DNA of 64,000 bases from Rhizobiaceae bacterium. Its GTDB lineage: Bacteria; Pseudomonadota; Alphaproteobacteria; Rhizobiales; Rhizobiaceae. Every line of letters begins with the position of its first letter. Within the stretch, counting starts at the first letter, position 1. The position numbers were made by a program, and so were the translations under genes. This document shows positions 27,258 to 38,100 of this stretch, in pieces. The notes below the pieces were generated by a model. It was given only the letters and a program-made list of their open reading frames with translations. It was not told the DNA's origin and searched no databases. Location: assembly GCA_019635715.1 (NCBI GenBank), contig JAHBYY010000003.1, positions 1 to 64,000 on the forward strand. The letters run 5' to 3'.

Positions 27258-27435
27258 GGGGACAGTTTTACCCCGAATCATACCCCCGCAGAATCGCGCG
27301 ACGCAAGGTCGTCAACGCCATTCTTCGGGTCGTCAGGGAGGCGGGGTAAAACTGTCCCCGGCACCTACGTCGTCTCGGCCGCGAACTTCATGAGCCCATT
27401 TCGGGTTGTCCGGTAGACGGAGTAAAACTGTCCCC
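27258..27435. repeat. REP-like palindromic repeat cluster (three copies)
   Basis: GGGGACAGTTTTACCCC (27258-27274) is followed by its exact reverse complement GGGGTAAAACTGTCCCC (27343-27359), a perfect 17-bp inverted repeat over a 68-base spacer. A third copy with one change, GGAGTAAAACTGTCCCC, lies at 27419-27435 in the second orientation. The second and third copies share further upstream bases (TCGGGT-GTC-GG-AG-CGG) and GGC after, so the repeat unit is about 40 bases. The cluster fills the gap between the convergent ridA and hutC ends. The pairing resembles REP doublets spread by REP-associated transposases. Confidence 0.7.
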
Positions 27436-27455
27436 GGCTCTCTCCCTCGCAACCT

Positions 27456-28211
27456 CTACCCCTGCTGCGGGGTGAAGCTCGCCACGAGCATGTGCCGGTC
27501 GCCGGGATAGGTGAACACCACCTGGGTGACCGGCAGGTCGCTGCTCCAGGTCTGGCGCTCGACGACCAGGCACGCCGTCCCCGCCGCGACGTCGAGCGCG
27601 CGCGCGGCGCGGCCGGCCGCGGCCGCGGCCCGGATGCGATGCTCCGCCGCGCTCCAGGGGATGCGCGCCACCAGCCACGGGCCCGGAGCCGAGTCGGAAA
27701 AGGGCTGGTCGGCCGCCTCCGGCACGGCAGCCAGGCTGATCAGCCGGCTCTCGTGGCAGAACGGGCGGTCGCCGGCGAAATGCAGCCCCTCCACCTCCAT
27801 TACCCGCAACGGTCCCGCCGTCCGCAGCCGGCCGCGATCTGCCGTTGTGGCGGCGCGTTCGACCCGGGCGCGGCACTCGAAGCGGTAAGGCAGGCCTAGC
27901 GCCTCCACCTCCACCCGGATATCGTGGATCTCGAGCACGGCCGCCTGCGATCGCGGCTGGCGCACGAAGCTGCCGGAACGGCGGCGGCGCTCGATCAGGC
28001 CGGCCTTGGCGAGTTGCGACAGCGCCTTGTTCACCGTCATGCGCGAGCAGCCATAGGTCGCCGACAGCTCGTGCTCGAACGGGATGCGATGGCCGGGCGG
28101 CCAGGCGCCGCTGACGATCCGGTCGGTGATGTCGGTCAGGATGCGGCGGTGAAGCGGCGAAGCCTCGGAGCTTTCGGCGTCGGCCATCTGCCCTGATCCC
28201 AGCTTTGCCAT
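27456..28211 (-). CDS. hutC: Histidine utilisation repressor HutC (GntR family)
   Basis: A 251-residue GntR/HutC-subfamily regulator. The N-terminal winged helix reads RILTDITDRIVSGAWPPGHR, then FEHELSATYGCSRMTVNKAL and AGLIERRRRSGSFVR. The C-terminal UTRA ligand domain contains EVEGLHFAGDRPFCHESRLI and TYPGDRHMLVASF. It should repress the hut genes and release on binding urocanate. It starts 12 bases after hutF, so hutF-hutC is an operon. A second methionine at residue 9 (28187) could be the start. A matching operator lies at 29821-29834. Confidence 0.95.
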   Translation of the reverse strand: MAKLGSGQMADAESSEASPLHRRILTDITDRIVSGAWPPGHRIPFEHELSATYGCSRMTVNKALSQLAKAGLIERRRRSGSFVRQPRSQAAVLEIHDIRVEVEALGLPYRFECRARVERAATTADRGRLRTAGPLRVMEVEGLHFAGDRPFCHESRLISLAAVPEAADQPFSDSAPGPWLVARIPWSAAEHRIRAAAAAGRAARALDVAAGTACLVVERQTWSSDLPVTQVVFTYPGDRHMLVASFTPQQG

Positions 28212-28223
28212 GCCGTGGCCGCC

Positions 28224-29579
28224 TCAGCCCTGCTGCAGTTGGAGCATCGCCGCGCGGAACCGCGCCGCGATCCGGTCGCGCTCCTTGTGACGGCCGCCCG
28301 CGACGACCTTGCGCCCGCCGGCCCAGACGTCGTCGACCCGCGTGCCGCGCGCGAAGATCCAGGCGTCGAGGATCGCATCGCCGGTCTTGCCGGCAAGCGA
28401 GACCTCGTCGGCGGCGAGCGAGACGAACGACGCCTCGCCGCCCGCCGCGATACCGCAGGGCGGCGCGCCCAGCGCCCGGTTTCCGCCGGCCAACGCCGCA
28501 TCGAACAGCGTCCGGCCGTTCGAGCCGCCGGTCGGCGCCAGCACGTTGCGGCGGCGCAGCGCCAGGCGCTGCGAATATTCGAGCTGCCGCAGCTCGTCCG
28601 AAATGCCGATCAGCACGTTGGAGTCGGAGCCGATGCCCAAGGCGCCGCCGCGCTCCATGAACAACGGCGCGTTGAACGTGCCGTCGCCGAGATTGGCCTC
28701 GGTCACCGGGCAGAGACCCGCGACCGCTCGCGAGCCGGCCATGGCCGCTGTCTCGGCGTCGGTCATGTGGGTGGCATGGATCAGGCACCAGCGCCCGTCG
28801 ACCGGGGCATTGGCGAGCAGCCATTCGACCGGGCGGGCGTTCGACCAGGCCAGGCAGTCCTCGACCTCCTTGACCTGCTCGGCGACATGGATGTGCAGCG
28901 GTCCGTCGGTCATCATCGTGATGACGGCCGACAGCTCCTCCGGGGTCGCGGCGCGCAGGCTGTGCGGCGCGGCGCCGACCACCGCATTGGCCAGCGGCCG
29001 GACCGCTTCGCGGCTGGCTTCAAGCAAGCTGCCGAACGAGTCGGCATCGTTGATGAATCGCCGCTGCCCTTCGGCCGGCGGCTGACCGCCGAACCCGGAA
29101 TGCGCGTAGAACACCGGTAGCAGCGTCAAGCCGATGCCGGTGGCAGCCGCGGCTGCCGCGATGCGTTCCCCCATCTCGGCGATGTTGGCATAGGCACGTC
29201 CGTCCCGGTCGTGGTGCAGATAGTGGAACTCTCCGACGCGACCGAAGCCGGCCTCGAGCATCTCGATGTAAAGCTGTGCGGCGACGGCCTCGACCTGGTC
29301 CGGGGTCATCGACAGCGCAAACCGGTACATGACCTCGCGCCAGCTCCAGAAACTGTCGGCGCCCGGCCCGCGCGTTTCCGCTAACCCCGCCATGCCGCGC
29401 TGGAAGGCGTGGCTGTGGAGGTTGGGCATGGCCGGAAGCAGGATGGCGACCCGCTCGTCGGCGGGCGTGGGGGAGACGCCGGCTTCGACGGAGGTGACGA
29501 GGCCGGCGCTGCACACGATGCGGACGTTGGAGGCCCAGCCGGTCGGGAGAAGCGCGCTGGCGGCAAAGAGGGAGGTCAT
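28224..29579 (-). CDS. hutF: Formimidoylglutamate deiminase
   Basis: A 451-residue amidohydrolase that converts N-formimino-L-glutamate to N-formyl-L-glutamate and ammonia in the five-step histidine pathway. Metal and catalytic residues are visible in PNLHSHAFQRGMAGL, LTLLPVFYAHSGFGG, LHIHVAEQ, WCLIHATHM and GIGSDSNV. The AETRGPGADSFWSWREVMYRF block is specific to HutF. It is the first gene of a leftward hutF-hutC unit and diverges from hutI across a 283-base region holding a large palindromic repeat and the HutC operator. Confidence 0.95.
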   Translation of the reverse strand: MTSLFAASALLPTGWASNVRIVCSAGLVTSVEAGVSPTPADERVAILLPAMPNLHSHAFQRGMAGLAETRGPGADSFWSWREVMYRFALSMTPDQVEAVAAQLYIEMLEAGFGRVGEFHYLHHDRDGRAYANIAEMGERIAAAAAATGIGLTLLPVFYAHSGFGGQPPAEGQRRFINDADSFGSLLEASREAVRPLANAVVGAAPHSLRAATPEELSAVITMMTDGPLHIHVAEQVKEVEDCLAWSNARPVEWLLANAPVDGRWCLIHATHMTDAETAAMAGSRAVAGLCPVTEANLGDGTFNAPLFMERGGALGIGSDSNVLIGISDELRQLEYSQRLALRRRNVLAPTGGSNGRTLFDAALAGGNRALGAPPCGIAAGGEASFVSLAADEVSLAGKTGDAILDAWIFARGTRVDDVWAGGRKVVAGGRHKERDRIAARFRAAMLQLQQG

Positions 29580-29615
29580 GGCCTGGCTCCGTATGAGGAC
29601 GAGGCCGCACGGAAA

Positions 29616-29732
29616 CCACCCCCCTCTGACCTGCCGGCCATCTCCCCCTCACGGGGGGAGATTGAGCGCGTCGCCCAAGCTGCCCATCTCCCCCCGAGGG
29701 GGGGAGATGGCCGGCAGGCCAGGGGGGGGTGG
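29616..29732. repeat. Nested GC-rich inverted repeat between hutF and hutI
   Basis: A left arm (29616-29650, containing ACCTGCCGGCCATCTCCCCC) and a right arm (29696-29732, containing GGGGGAGATGGCCGGCAGG) are near-perfect reverse complements over about 35 bases, allowing for C/G-run length differences. Each arm also forms its own smaller hairpin (ATCTCCCCC with GGGGGAGAT around 29640-29661, and CATCTCCCCC with GGGGGAGATG around 29685-29709). This looks like a mobile intergenic palindromic element of the kind scattered in rhizobial genomes. It lies in the 5' region of hutF and may affect its transcript. Confidence 0.7.
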
Positions 29733-29820
29733 GGAGACTGAACTTCAGACTTTGGTGCCGTCACCAGGCTTCTCCCACATCACGCATCCGAGGCGTAGAC
29801 CCGCTTGCGTCCTTGCGCAA

Positions 29821-29834
29821 TATGTATATACATA
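29821..29834. promoter_or_regulatory. HutC operator
   Basis: TATGTATATACATA is a perfect 14-bp palindrome 28 bases before the hutI start. Its core GTATATAC fits the GTMTAKAC consensus of the HutC subfamily of GntR regulators. With hutC nearby, it is the likely control point of hutI-hutH-hutU-hutD. I find no second match before hutF, 240 bases away, so hutF-hutC may be controlled from this single site or by other means. Confidence 0.75.
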
Positions 29835-29862
29835 ATCGGGTCGGTTGGAAACGGGAAATCCA

Positions 29863-31086
29863 ATGGCTGATGATGTCGATGACCAGGAGCTGCGGGTCTG
29901 GCGCAATGCGCGGATCGCCACGATGGCCGGCGATGCGCCGGGGCTCGGACTGATCGAGCGCGGCGCACTCGCTGCCCGCGGCGGCAGGATCGTGCATGTC
30001 GGTGTCGACGACGAAATGCCGGCGGAGTATCGCGACGCCCGCTCGATCGACTGCGAGGGCCGGCTGATCACGCCGGGTCTCGTCGATTGCCACACCCATC
30101 TCGTGTGGGCCGGCAATCGCGCCAACGAGTTCGAGATGCGGCTTGCCGGCGCGAGCTATGAGGAGGTGGCGCGGTCAGGCGGCGGCATCGTCTCATCCGT
30201 CCGTTCGCTGCGCCAGGCAAGCGAAGAGCAGTTGGTGGCGGAGACCCTGCCGCGCCTCGACGCGCTGATCGCCGAGGGCGCCACCACGGTGGAGATCAAG
30301 TCGGGATACGGCCTCGATCTCGAAAGCGAGGCCAAGACGCTGCGCGCTGCGCGCTCCCTCGCCGAGACGCGGTCCGTCTCCATACGCACGACGCTGCTCG
30401 CCGCCCACGCTTTGCCGCCGGAGTTCGCCGGCGACAAGGATGGCTACATCTCGCGGGTCGTCGACGAGATCCTTCCCGCCATCGCCGCCGAAGGCCTGGC
30501 CGACGCCGTCGACGGATTTTGTGAAGGCATCGCCTTTTCGCCCGAGCAGATCGCGCGGGTGTTCGATGCCGCCAGGGCGTTCGGGCTGCCGGTCAAGCTG
30601 CATGCCGACCAGCTTTCCAATCTCGGCGGCGCCGCGCTTGCAGCGCGCTACGGCGCGCTGTCGGCCGACCATGTCGAATACACCGACGAGGCGGGTGCCG
30701 CCGCCATGGCAAGGGCGGGCACCGTGGCGGTGCTGCTTCCCGGCGCCTTCTACTTCATCCGCGAGACGAAGAAGCCGCCCGTCGATCTGTTCCGCGCCCA
30801 GGGCGTGCCGATGGCCATCGCCACCGACTGCAACCCCGGCACCTCGCCGCTGACCTCGCTGCTCCTGACCATGAACATGGCCGCCACGCTGTTCCGCCTG
30901 ACGGTCGACGAGTGTCTGCTCGGCGTCACGCGGCACGCGGCGCGCGCACTTGGCCTGGACGATGTCGGGGTGCTCGCCCCCGGCAAGATGGCGGATCTCG
31001 CCATCTGGAACGTCGAACGGCCGGCCGAACTCGTCTACCGCATGGGATTCAACCCGCTGCATCAGCGTATCTGGAGAGCAAAGTGA
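29863..31086 (+). CDS. hutI: Imidazolonepropionase
   Basis: A 407-residue amidohydrolase that hydrolyses imidazolone-5-propionate to formiminoglutamate, the third step of histidine breakdown. Visible motifs are [17 protein letters not shown] (HxH metal site), [43 protein letters not shown] and [11 protein letters not shown]. The ATG at 29863 is preferred; a TTG six codons upstream (29845) is in frame. It is first in the rightward hut unit and sits just after the HutC operator. Its stop overlaps the hutH GTG start by four bases. Confidence 0.95.
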   Translation: MADDVDDQELRVWRNARIATMAGDAPGLGLIERGALAARGGRIVHVGVDDEMPAEYRDARSIDCEGRLITPGLVDCHTHLVWAGNRANEFEMRLAGASYEEVARSGGGIVSSVRSLRQASEEQLVAETLPRLDALIAEGATTVEIKSGYGLDLESEAKTLRAARSLAETRSVSIRTTLLAAHALPPEFAGDKDGYISRVVDEILPAIAAEGLADAVDGFCEGIAFSPEQIARVFDAARAFGLPVKLHADQLSNLGGAALAARYGALSADHVEYTDEAGAAAMARAGTVAVLLPGAFYFIRETKKPPVDLFRAQGVPMAIATDCNPGTSPLTSLLLTMNMAATLFRLTVDECLLGVTRHAARALGLDDVGVLAPGKMADLAIWNVERPAELVYRMGFNPLHQRIWRAK

Positions 31087-32621
31087 CGGCAGTCATCCTG
31101 AAGCCCGGCGCCATGACGCTCGCCGATTGGCGGGCGGTCTACGAGGGCGCGGCGGTCAAGCTCGACCCTTCCTGCCTCGACAAGGTCGCGGCCGGCGCCG
31201 CCGTCATCGCGCGCATCGTCGACAAGGGCGACCCGGTCTACGGCATCAACACCGGCTTCGGAAAACTCGCCAGCGTGCGCATTCCGGCCGGAGACGTCGA
31301 GACGCTGCAGCGCAACCTGATCCTGTCGCATTGCTGCGGCATCGGCGCGCCGCTCCCGCCCGAAATCGTCCGGCTGATCATGGCGCTGAAACTCGGCTCG
31401 CTCGGCCGCGGCGCTTCGGGCGTTCGGCCTGCGACCGTCAAGCTGATCGAAGCGATGCTGACCAACGACCTCCTGCCGGTAATCCCCGAGAAGGGGTCGG
31501 TGGGGGCATCCGGCGATCTGGCGCCGCTGGCGCACATGACCGCGGCGATGCTGGGCGTCGGCGACGTGTTGACCTCCGGCACCCGGATGCCGGCCGAAAC
31601 GGCGCTGCGCAAAGCCGGTCTCGAACCGATCGTGCTTGCCGCCAAGGAAGGGCTCGCCCTGATCAACGGCACGCAGGTCTCCACCGCCTTGGCGCTCGCC
31701 GGCCTGTTCCGCGCACACCGTGCCGCCCAGTCGGCGCTGATCACCGGTGCGCTTTCCACCGATGCCGCCATGGGGTCCTCGGCTCCGTTCCACGCCGACA
31801 TCCACGAGCTGCGCGGACATCGCGGGCAGATCGATACCGCGGCCGCGCTGCGGGCGCTGCTCAAAGGCTCGGAAATCCGCGACAGCCATCTGGAGGGGGA
31901 CGAGCGCGTGCAGGACCCCTACTGCATCCGCTGCCAGCCGCAGGTCGACGGTGCCTGCCTCGACCTGCTGCGCATGGCCGCCCGGACGCTTGAAACGGAG
32001 GCCAATGCGGTCACCGACAACCCGCTGGTGCTGGCCGACGGATCGGTCGTGTCGGGCGGGAACTTTCACGCCGAGCCGGTGGCGTTCGCCGCCGACCAGA
32101 TCGCCATCGCCGTCTGCGAGATCGGCGCCATCGCCCAGCGCCGCATCGCGCTGCTGGTTGACCCGGCCCTGTCCTTCGGCCTGCCGGCCTTCCTCGCCAA
32201 GAAGCCGGGCCTGAATTCGGGCCTGATGATCGCCGAGGTCACCTCGGCCGCCCTGATGAGCGAGAACAAGCAGATGTCGCATCCGGCCTCGGTGGATTCG
32301 ACACCGACTTCGGCCAATCAGGAGGACCACGTCTCGATGGCCTGCCATGGCGCGCGCCGGCTGCTGCAGATGACGGCAAATCTTGCGGGCATCATCGGCA
32401 TCGAGGCGATCACCGCCGCGCAGGGCGTCGATTTCCGCGCGCCGCTGAAGACTGGGACGGAGCTTCTCAAGGCGCATGCGGCGATCCGTGCCGTCGTGCC
32501 TGACCTGGAGGTCGACCGCTACATGGCCGACGATCTGGCCGCCGGGGCCGAACTCGTGATGTCGGGCACTCTCAATGCGAGCATCGCCGCCGGAGTGCTG
32601 CCCGACCTTCCTACGGCCTGA
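31083..32621 (+). CDS. hutH: Histidine ammonia-lyase
   Basis: A 512-residue enzyme that removes ammonia from histidine to give urocanate, the first pathway step. The ASG triad that cyclises to the MIO cofactor is at residues 142-144 in [34 protein letters not shown]-type IQDPYC (here [13 protein letters not shown]), [13 protein letters not shown] and [15 protein letters not shown] are also present. The GTG start at 31083 overlaps the hutI stop (GTGA) and gives the normal family length. It is co-transcribed with hutI; hutU follows after 81 bases. Confidence 0.95.
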   Translation: MTAVILKPGAMTLADWRAVYEGAAVKLDPSCLDKVAAGAAVIARIVDKGDPVYGINTGFGKLASVRIPAGDVETLQRNLILSHCCGIGAPLPPEIVRLIMALKLGSLGRGASGVRPATVKLIEAMLTNDLLPVIPEKGSVGASGDLAPLAHMTAAMLGVGDVLTSGTRMPAETALRKAGLEPIVLAAKEGLALINGTQVSTALALAGLFRAHRAAQSALITGALSTDAAMGSSAPFHADIHELRGHRGQIDTAAALRALLKGSEIRDSHLEGDERVQDPYCIRCQPQVDGACLDLLRMAARTLETEANAVTDNPLVLADGSVVSGGNFHAEPVAFAADQIAIAVCEIGAIAQRRIALLVDPALSFGLPAFLAKKPGLNSGLMIAEVTSAALMSENKQMSHPASVDSTPTSANQEDHVSMACHGARRLLQMTANLAGIIGIEAITAAQGVDFRAPLKTGTELLKAHAAIRAVVPDLEVDRYMADDLAAGAELVMSGTLNASIAAGVLPDLPTA

Positions 32622-32702
32622 TCGCAGCAAGCAGTTGCAACCGTTTACGCGGATATCGCGACTCGATACGCGAGGTCCGTCACCAACCGAGAGGATGAGC
32701 AC

Positions 32703-34373
32703 ATGACCGATCCACGGCACAACATCCGCGAAATCCGGGCGCCGCGCGGCAGCGAGCTGAACGCAAGGTCGTGGGCTACCGAGGCGCCGCTGCGCATGCT
32801 GATGAACAATCTCGACCCGGATGTCGCGGAGAACCCCAACGAACTCGTCGTCTATGGTGGCATCGGTCGCGCCGCCCGCACCTGGGCCGATTTCGACCGC
32901 ATCGTCGCCAGCCTCAAGGATCTGCGCGAGGACGAGACGCTGCTGGTACAGTCCGGCAAGCCGGTTGGCATCTTCCGCACCCATGCCGATGCGCCGCGCG
33001 TCCTGATCGCCAACTCGAACCTGGTCCCGCATTGGGCGACCTGGGAGAAGTTCAACGATCTCGATCGCAAGGGTCTGATGATGTACGGCCAGATGACGGC
33101 CGGTTCGTGGATCTATATCGGCACGCAGGGCATCGTGCAGGGGACCTACGAGACCTTCGTCGAGGCGGGGCGTCAACACTATGGCGGCAGCCTGAAGGGC
33201 AGGTGGATCCTGACGGCCGGTCTCGGCGGCATGGGCGGCGCGCAGCCGCTGGCCGGCGTCATGGCGGGAGCGTCGTGCCTCGCCATCGAATGCAATCCGG
33301 ATTCGATCGATTTCCGCCTGCGCACCCGCTACCTCGACGAGAAGGCGGAGACCATCGACGAGGCGCTGGCGATGATCGAGCGCTGGACCAAGGCCGGCGA
33401 GGCGAAGTCGGTCGGTCTGCTCGGCAACGCCGCCGAGATCGTGCCGGAACTCTTCCGGCGCGGCGTGCGGCCCGACATGCTGACCGACCAGACCTCGGCG
33501 CATGATCCGCTGAACGGCTATCTGCCGAAGGGATGGTCGCTGGCCGAGTGGCGCGAGAGGCGCGTGTCGGACCCGAAGGCGGTCGAGAAGGCCGCCCGCG
33601 CCTCGATGCGCGAGCATGTCGAGGCGATGGTCGCCTTCTGGAATGCCGGCGTGCCGACGCTCGACTACGGCAACAACATCCGCCAGGTCGCCAAGGACGA
33701 GGGCTTCGAGAACGCCTTCGCCTTCCCCGGCTTCGTGCCGGCCTATATCCGCCCGCTGTTCTGCCGCGGCATCGGCCCGTTCCGCTGGGCGGCCCTGTCG
33801 GGCGACCCTGAGGACATCTACAGGACCGATGCGAAGGTCAAGGAACTGACCCCCGGCAACACCCACCTGCACAACTGGCTGGACATGGCGCGCCAGCGCA
33901 TCAGCTTCCAGGGATTGCCGGCGCGCATTTGCTGGGTTGGGCTCGGCGACCGGCATCGGCTCGGGCTGGCCTTCAACGAGATGGTCGCCAGGGGAGAACT
34001 GAAGGCGCCTGTGGTGATCGGCCGCGACCATCTGGATTCCGGCTCGGTCGCCTCGCCGAACCGCGAGACCGAATCGATGAAGGACGGCTCCGATGCGGTG
34101 TCGGACTGGCCGCTGCTCAACGCGCTGCTCAACACGGCGTCCGGCGCGACCTGGGTCTCGCTGCATCATGGCGGTGGCGTCGGCATGGGCTTCTCGCAGC
34201 ATGCCGGCATGGTCATCGTCGCCGATGGCACCCCGGACGCGGCACGGCGCCTCGAACGCGTCCTGTGGAACGACCCGGCCACCGGGGTGATGCGGCACGC
34301 CGACGCCGGCTACGAGGTCGCCCTCGACTGCGCGCGCGAACAGGGCCTCAAGCTGCCGGCCATCCTCGGATGA
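32703..34373 (+). CDS. hutU: Urocanate hydratase
   Basis: A 556-residue enzyme that hydrates urocanate to imidazolonepropionate using tightly bound NAD+. Family blocks are visible throughout: [20 protein letters not shown] near residue 30, [20 protein letters not shown] near 126, [20 protein letters not shown] near 170, [14 protein letters not shown] near 262 and [10 protein letters not shown] near 350. GAGAGGA lies upstream of the ATG. Its stop overlaps the hutD start by four bases. Length is normal. Confidence 0.97.
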   Translation: MTDPRHNIREIRAPRGSELNARSWATEAPLRMLMNNLDPDVAENPNELVVYGGIGRAARTWADFDRIVASLKDLREDETLLVQSGKPVGIFRTHADAPRVLIANSNLVPHWATWEKFNDLDRKGLMMYGQMTAGSWIYIGTQGIVQGTYETFVEAGRQHYGGSLKGRWILTAGLGGMGGAQPLAGVMAGASCLAIECNPDSIDFRLRTRYLDEKAETIDEALAMIERWTKAGEAKSVGLLGNAAEIVPELFRRGVRPDMLTDQTSAHDPLNGYLPKGWSLAEWRERRVSDPKAVEKAARASMREHVEAMVAFWNAGVPTLDYGNNIRQVAKDEGFENAFAFPGFVPAYIRPLFCRGIGPFRWAALSGDPEDIYRTDAKVKELTPGNTHLHNWLDMARQRISFQGLPARICWVGLGDRHRLGLAFNEMVARGELKAPVVIGRDHLDSGSVASPNRETESMKDGSDAVSDWPLLNALLNTASGATWVSLHHGGGVGMGFSQHAGMVIVADGTPDAARRLERVLWNDPATGVMRHADAGYEVALDCAREQGLKLPAILG

Positions 34374-34954
34374 GCCTGCGGCTCGTCCGATCCGCCGATC
34401 ACCGCGCGACGCCCTGGAAGAACGGCGGTGGGACGACCGTCGAGATCGCCGTCCATCCGCCCGGCGCTTCGGTCGACGAATTCGAATGGCGGCTGTCCAT
34501 GGCCACGGTCGCCACCGACGGCCCGTTCTCGGTCTTCGCGGATATCGACCGCACGCTGACCGTGCTCGACGGCGAGGGCATCGTCCTCGATGTCGCCGGG
34601 CAGCCACCCGTGACATTGACACCGCGCTCTCCGCCGCATGTCTTTCCGGGTGACGTGGCGACGGGCTCATGGCTCGTCGGTGGTCCGGTCCGCGACCTGA
34701 ACATCATGACCCGGCGCAGAAAATGGCGTCATCGGGTCACTTCGATGACCTTCTCCGAAAAGCCGGCGGAACTCGATGTCGCGCAGATCGCCCTGCTGTT
34801 CTGCGTGCGAGGCGGCCTGGCGATACGCTGCCGATCCGGTGCGGCAAGCCTCGATCCGCTGGACACGCTCGCGCTGCCGGCAGGCCCCTGCGGATGTGCC
34901 GCATCCGGTCCGGGCGGCGCATCCGCGCTGCTCGTGCAACTCGCCGACTGGTGA
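34370..34954 (+). CDS. hutD: HutD family protein
   Basis: A 194-residue cupin-fold protein of the HutD family. It has [20 protein letters not shown] at the start, [19 protein letters not shown] near 39 and [13 protein letters not shown] near 103. HutD is found in many hut operons, is not an enzyme of the pathway, and is thought to act as a modulator or sensor that limits hut expression. The ATG overlaps the hutU stop (ATGA), so it is coupled to that gene. hutG, the usual N-formylglutamate deformylase gene of the HutF route, does not follow. Confidence 0.9.
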   Translation: MSLRLVRSADHRATPWKNGGGTTVEIAVHPPGASVDEFEWRLSMATVATDGPFSVFADIDRTLTVLDGEGIVLDVAGQPPVTLTPRSPPHVFPGDVATGSWLVGGPVRDLNIMTRRRKWRHRVTSMTFSEKPAELDVAQIALLFCVRGGLAIRCRSGAASLDPLDTLALPAGPCGCAASGPGGASALLVQLADW

Positions 34955-35187
34955 GTGTTCGCTTCACCGTCCGGCGATCACGAAAAAGACAAAATCCCGC
35001 CTCTTTGCATAGTTTTCGTGGGCAGGGCGCGCAGGCGATGCGCGCTCGGCTCGGCAACTTCTTTTCGAAAAGCATGCCGGTCGCCGGTCGGGTCATGCAA
35101 CCATTCTGCTTCGAGACAATTGTGGTTTCTCCCAGGGTTCTGCCGCCGGGCGGAACGGCCTTTGCTTGTTCTGGAATTCAATAGTTT

Positions 35188-38100
35188 ATGGAAAAAAGTT
35201 CGACGACCGTGACGGCTGCGGAAAAGGCCCCCGTGCTTCCCGCCGTGGCCGAGCAGCCGATCCGCGCCGCATTCCTCCAGGAGGAGCGCCTCCGGGCGCT
35301 CGGGCAATCTCTCGCCCGAGGCGAGGTGACGCAGTTCCTCGGTCTTGGCGATTTTGATTTCCAGGCGCGCAACCGAGACAACGCCGAGCAGATCCTGGAG
35401 ACCTATCGGTCGACCAACGCGGCTCAGGCGCGCGGCGAGCCGATCACGCCGGCCGCCCAATGGCTCCTCGACAACAATTACGTGATCGAGGAAGCGATCT
35501 TCCAGATCAAGCGCGACCTGCCGCGCCGCTTCTATCGCCAGCTCGTCACGATGCAGTTGCCGGACGGCAAGCACGTGCCGCGCGTGCTGGCGCTTGCATG
35601 GCTCTATGTCGCCCATAGCGACAGCGCCGTCACCTCGACGATGCTGAAGGCGCTGGTCGATGGCTACCAGAGCGCCGAGCCGCTCAAGATCGGCGAGATC
35701 TGGGCGCTGCCGTCGCTGCTGCGCTTCGTCCTGGTCGAAAACCTTCGGCGCATTGCCGTGCGGGTCCGTCGCGCCAGGGAGATGCGTCAGATCGCGAACC
35801 AGTTGGCGGACAAGGTGCTGGCGACGGGAGACGGCGACGATCGTCGCCGGCTGATGGTCTCCTACGCCGATCACGCCCGTGACACGACCTTTGCGACGCA
35901 GCTCCTCTACCGCCTGCGCGACGGCACGCAGAATTCCGGCGAGGCGCTGGTGTGGCTGGAGGAGCAACTCGAGGCTTCCGGCTCGGACGCCGAGGCGATC
36001 ACCTTCAGCGAGCACCAGACCCTTTCGGCGGGGAACGTGACGGCCGGCAACATCGTGCGCGGCCTGCGGCTGATCAACGACGTGGAATGGTCGGACTGGT
36101 TCGAGGACGTCAGCCGCATCGACGGGCTGCTGCGCCAGCGCGGCGACTATGCGGCGCTCGACTTCCAGTCGCGCGACCAATACCGCGGCGAGATCGAGGA
36201 TCTGGCGCGCCGCTCGCAGTTGACCGAGTACGATGTCGCGAAACGGGCGACCGAACTGGCCGGCTATGTGCCGCGGGCCGGAGATCCCGGCGCCGATGCG
36301 ACGCGGCCGGCCAGCGCCGACGTCGGATACTATCTGACCGGCGACGGCAGGCCGCAGCTCGAGGCGGCGATCGGCTATTCGGCCCCGTTCTCCAGGCGCC
36401 TGCTGCGCGCCTTCCGCGGCACCGGCTGGCTGGGGATCGTCGTTCCGGTATTCCTCCTGACCGCGATCCTGCTGGTCGCATCGGGCGTGGCGCTGAGGGG
36501 CATAGGCCTGCCTGACCCGGCCATCGCGCTGATGCTGGTGCTGTTCGCCGTGCCTGCCAGCGAGGGCGCACTCTCCTTCTTCAACACGATCGTCCTGCTG
36601 TTCCTGAAGCCGTCGCGGCTGGTCGGCTACGAATACAAGACCGGCGTGCCGCCGCAGGCCCGCACGCTGGTCGTGGTCCCGTCGCTCATCGGCTCGCGCG
36701 ACGACGTGGACGAGAGCGTCCGCAACCTCGAAGTCCACTTCCTGGCGAACATGAAGGGCGCGCTGCACTTCGCCCTGCTGTCCGATTGGCCCGACAGCCA
36801 GAAGGAGCAGTCGCAGCACGACCTCGAAGTGCTGTCCTATGCGCGGGCCGAGATCGCCCGGCTCAATTCCCGCCATCCCGGCGAGGATGCGCCGCGCTTC
36901 TACCTGCTGCACCGGCGCCGCCTCTACAATCCGGGCCAGGGCTGCTGGATGGGCTGGGAACGCAAGCGCGGCAAGCTGCACGAACTCAACATGCTGCTGC
37001 GCGGCGACGGCGACACGACCTTCCTGCCGCCCGCCCATCCGCTTCCCACCGACGTCGAATATGTGATGACGCTCGATGCCGACACGCGGATGACCCGCGA
37101 CGTCGTCACGCGGCTGGTCGGCAAGCTCAGCCATCCGCTCAACCGGCCCGAGATCGATGCCGCCAACCGGCGGATCGTCCACGGCTATTCGATCCTGCAG
37201 CCGCGCGTCACGGCGTCGCTGACGACGGGCGACGAGGCGTCGTTCTTCCAGCGCGTGTTTTCCGCGAACCGCGGCCTCGATCCCTATGTCTTCGCGGTGT
37301 CCGATCTTTACCAGGACGTGTTCGGACAGGGCACGTTCACCGGCAAGGGCCTCTATCACGTCGACGCCTTCGAGGCGGCGCTGAAGGGCCGCATTCCGGA
37401 GAACGCGGTGCTGAGCCACGATCTTCTGGAGGGCGCCTTCTCGAATGCCGGCCTGGTGACGGATGTCGAGGTCGTCGAGGACTACCCGACCCGCTATTCA
37501 GTGGACGCGTCGCGCCAGCACCGCTGGGCCCGCGGCGACTGGCAGTTGCTCCGCTACATCTTCGATCCGGAGTCCGGCGTTCCCGCCCTGTCGCGCTGGA
37601 AGATGATCGACAATCTGCGCCGCTCGCTGACGCCGATCTTCTGGGTGATGGCGGCGATCGCCGGCTGGACGCTGCTGCCCTTCACCCAGGCCGCCCAGTG
37701 GCAGGCACTGCTCATCCTGTCGCTGTTCATGTCGCCGACCTTCGACATCGTCGATTCCATCCTGCCGAAGGGCGGCGACGCGACGGCGCGCGGGCACTTC
37801 AGCGCGCTGTTCCGCGACATCGCCTTCGGGACCGCGATGGTGGCGCTCAAGATCGTCCTGATGGCGCATCTTGCCTGGATGATGGGCGACGCGATCGCCC
37901 GCACGCTCTATCGCCTGCTCGTCAGCCGCAAGGACCTGCTCGAATGGCGCACCGCCTCGCAGGCCCACAAATCCGGCGGCAACGGCTTCTTCGCTTATTA
38001 CCGCATGATGTACGGCGCCGTGGTGATCGGCATCGTCGGCCTCGCGATCCCGGTTTTGGCCGACTCGACCGGCGCGTTCGTGGCCTTCGCCTTCGCCATA

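Noticed and set aside
32634..32641. GTTGCAAC palindrome between hutH and hutU
   Set aside because: Eight bases is short enough to occur by chance, and it does not match the HutC consensus. No regulatory meaning can be supported.
31062..34670. A 1202-codon open frame on the minus strand across hutH-hutU-hutD
   Set aside because: It is antisense to three recognised genes and spans their boundaries; the composition is typical of a GC-driven shadow frame.
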